A stretch of DNA of 5,605 nucleotides, taken from NCBI GenBank assembly GCA_012513125.1, contig JAAZCS010000245.1, positions 1-5,605 of the forward strand. Reading direction: 5' to 3'. Positions 5,383 through 5,605 of this stretch are shown here, piece by piece (the stretch's first letter is position 1; every line of letters begins with the position of its first letter). Made by a program: the position numbers and the translations under genes. The notes below the pieces were generated by a model. The model was not told the DNA's origin. It ran no database searches and was given only the letters and a program-made list of their open reading frames with translations. Source of the stretch: Treponema sp. (GTDB lineage: Bacteria; Spirochaetota; Spirochaetia; Treponematales; Treponemataceae).

Positions 5383-5605
5383 AATTTTATGTCCTCATAT
5401 TTTACTTTTTCAATATTAATCATAATGTTTTCAAGATTTGTATCATTATGAGTTTTTAAGAAATCATCTTTTGAAGATGAATTAATGATTTTTCCTTCCT
5501 TTATGTAGATGATATTGTTTGCACATTTATCAAGGTCGGAAGTGATATGTGTTGAAAAAAGAATTGTAACGTTCTGGTTTTTGCATAAAAAAAGAAATAC
5601 TTCAA
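5379..5605 (-). CDS. ABC transporter ATP-binding protein, C-terminal fragment (5' end off the window)
   Basis: The frame enters from the right edge and runs 74 codons to a TGA at 5379-5381. The visible part is the end of an ABC ATPase: a strand and H-loop, VTILFSTHITSDLDKCANNI, with the switch histidine in STH, then IIYIKEGKII (the beta-hairpin after the H-loop), and a divergent C-terminal tail. Walker A, the signature motif and Walker B lie beyond the edge. STHI-SDL followed by an ATGA-coupled small ABC-2 permease is characteristic of two-gene exporters, often with a GntR-type regulator at the head of the operon; that part cannot be seen here. Its role is to power the permease by ATP hydrolysis at the inner face of the membrane. 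Confidence 0.9.
   Translation of the reverse strand, partial: EVFLFLCKNQNVTILFSTHITSDLDKCANNIIYIKEGKIINSSSKDDFLKTHNDTNLENIMINIEKVKYEDIKL

Overview
The window is an AT-rich (roughly 30% G+C by eye) stretch of bacterial chromosome holding six protein genes: four complete, and one cut by each edge. The relaxed spirochaete-style lipobox of the lipoprotein, the base composition and the membrane-anchored PAS-GGDEF protein fit a host-associated Treponema-like spirochaete. A low-GC Firmicute cannot be excluded from the sequence alone. I see no RNA gene, CRISPR array, insertion sequence, phage gene or attachment site.

Layout, left to right. (1) Positions 1-1748, minus strand: a large membrane-anchored diguanylate cyclase, its 3' end beyond the left edge. 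It has two membrane segments, two PAS-like regions, a complete GGDEF domain with an intact inhibitory site, and the beginning of a degenerate receiver-like domain. (2) 1860-2705, minus: a lipoprotein solute-binding protein of the polar amino-acid family, most like the cysteine-binding CjaA type, with no permease or ATPase gene beside it. Its promoter region (about 2720-2812) is dense in repeats and palindromes. (3) 2814-3701, minus: a ten-helix EamA/DMT-family exporter. (4) 3791-4732, plus: a HTH-WYL transcriptional regulator divergent from the exporter, across an 89-bp intergenic region with mirrored 8-bp elements. (5) 4729-5382 and 5379-5605, minus: an ABC-2 type permease and the C-terminal end of its ATPase, translationally coupled through an ATGA overlap. 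The permease converges on the WYL gene, and the two stop codons overlap.

Functionally this looks like an ordinary mix of signalling (cyclic di-GMP synthesis), amino-acid uptake and small-molecule export. The WYL regulator is the natural candidate to control the divergent exporter; this is inferred from position only. Each of the three minus-strand transcription units has a plausible promoter of its own. Two of them (cyclase and exporter) lack a Shine-Dalgarno sequence and have a TAAAAT -10 box only 6-8 nt before the start codon, suggesting leaderless or near-leaderless mRNAs. I do not see a clearly new multi-gene system. The most interesting signals are the cysteine cluster and receiver-like tail of the cyclase, the repeated element over the lipoprotein promoter, and a perfect 12-bp hairpin buried in the end of the WYL coding sequence.
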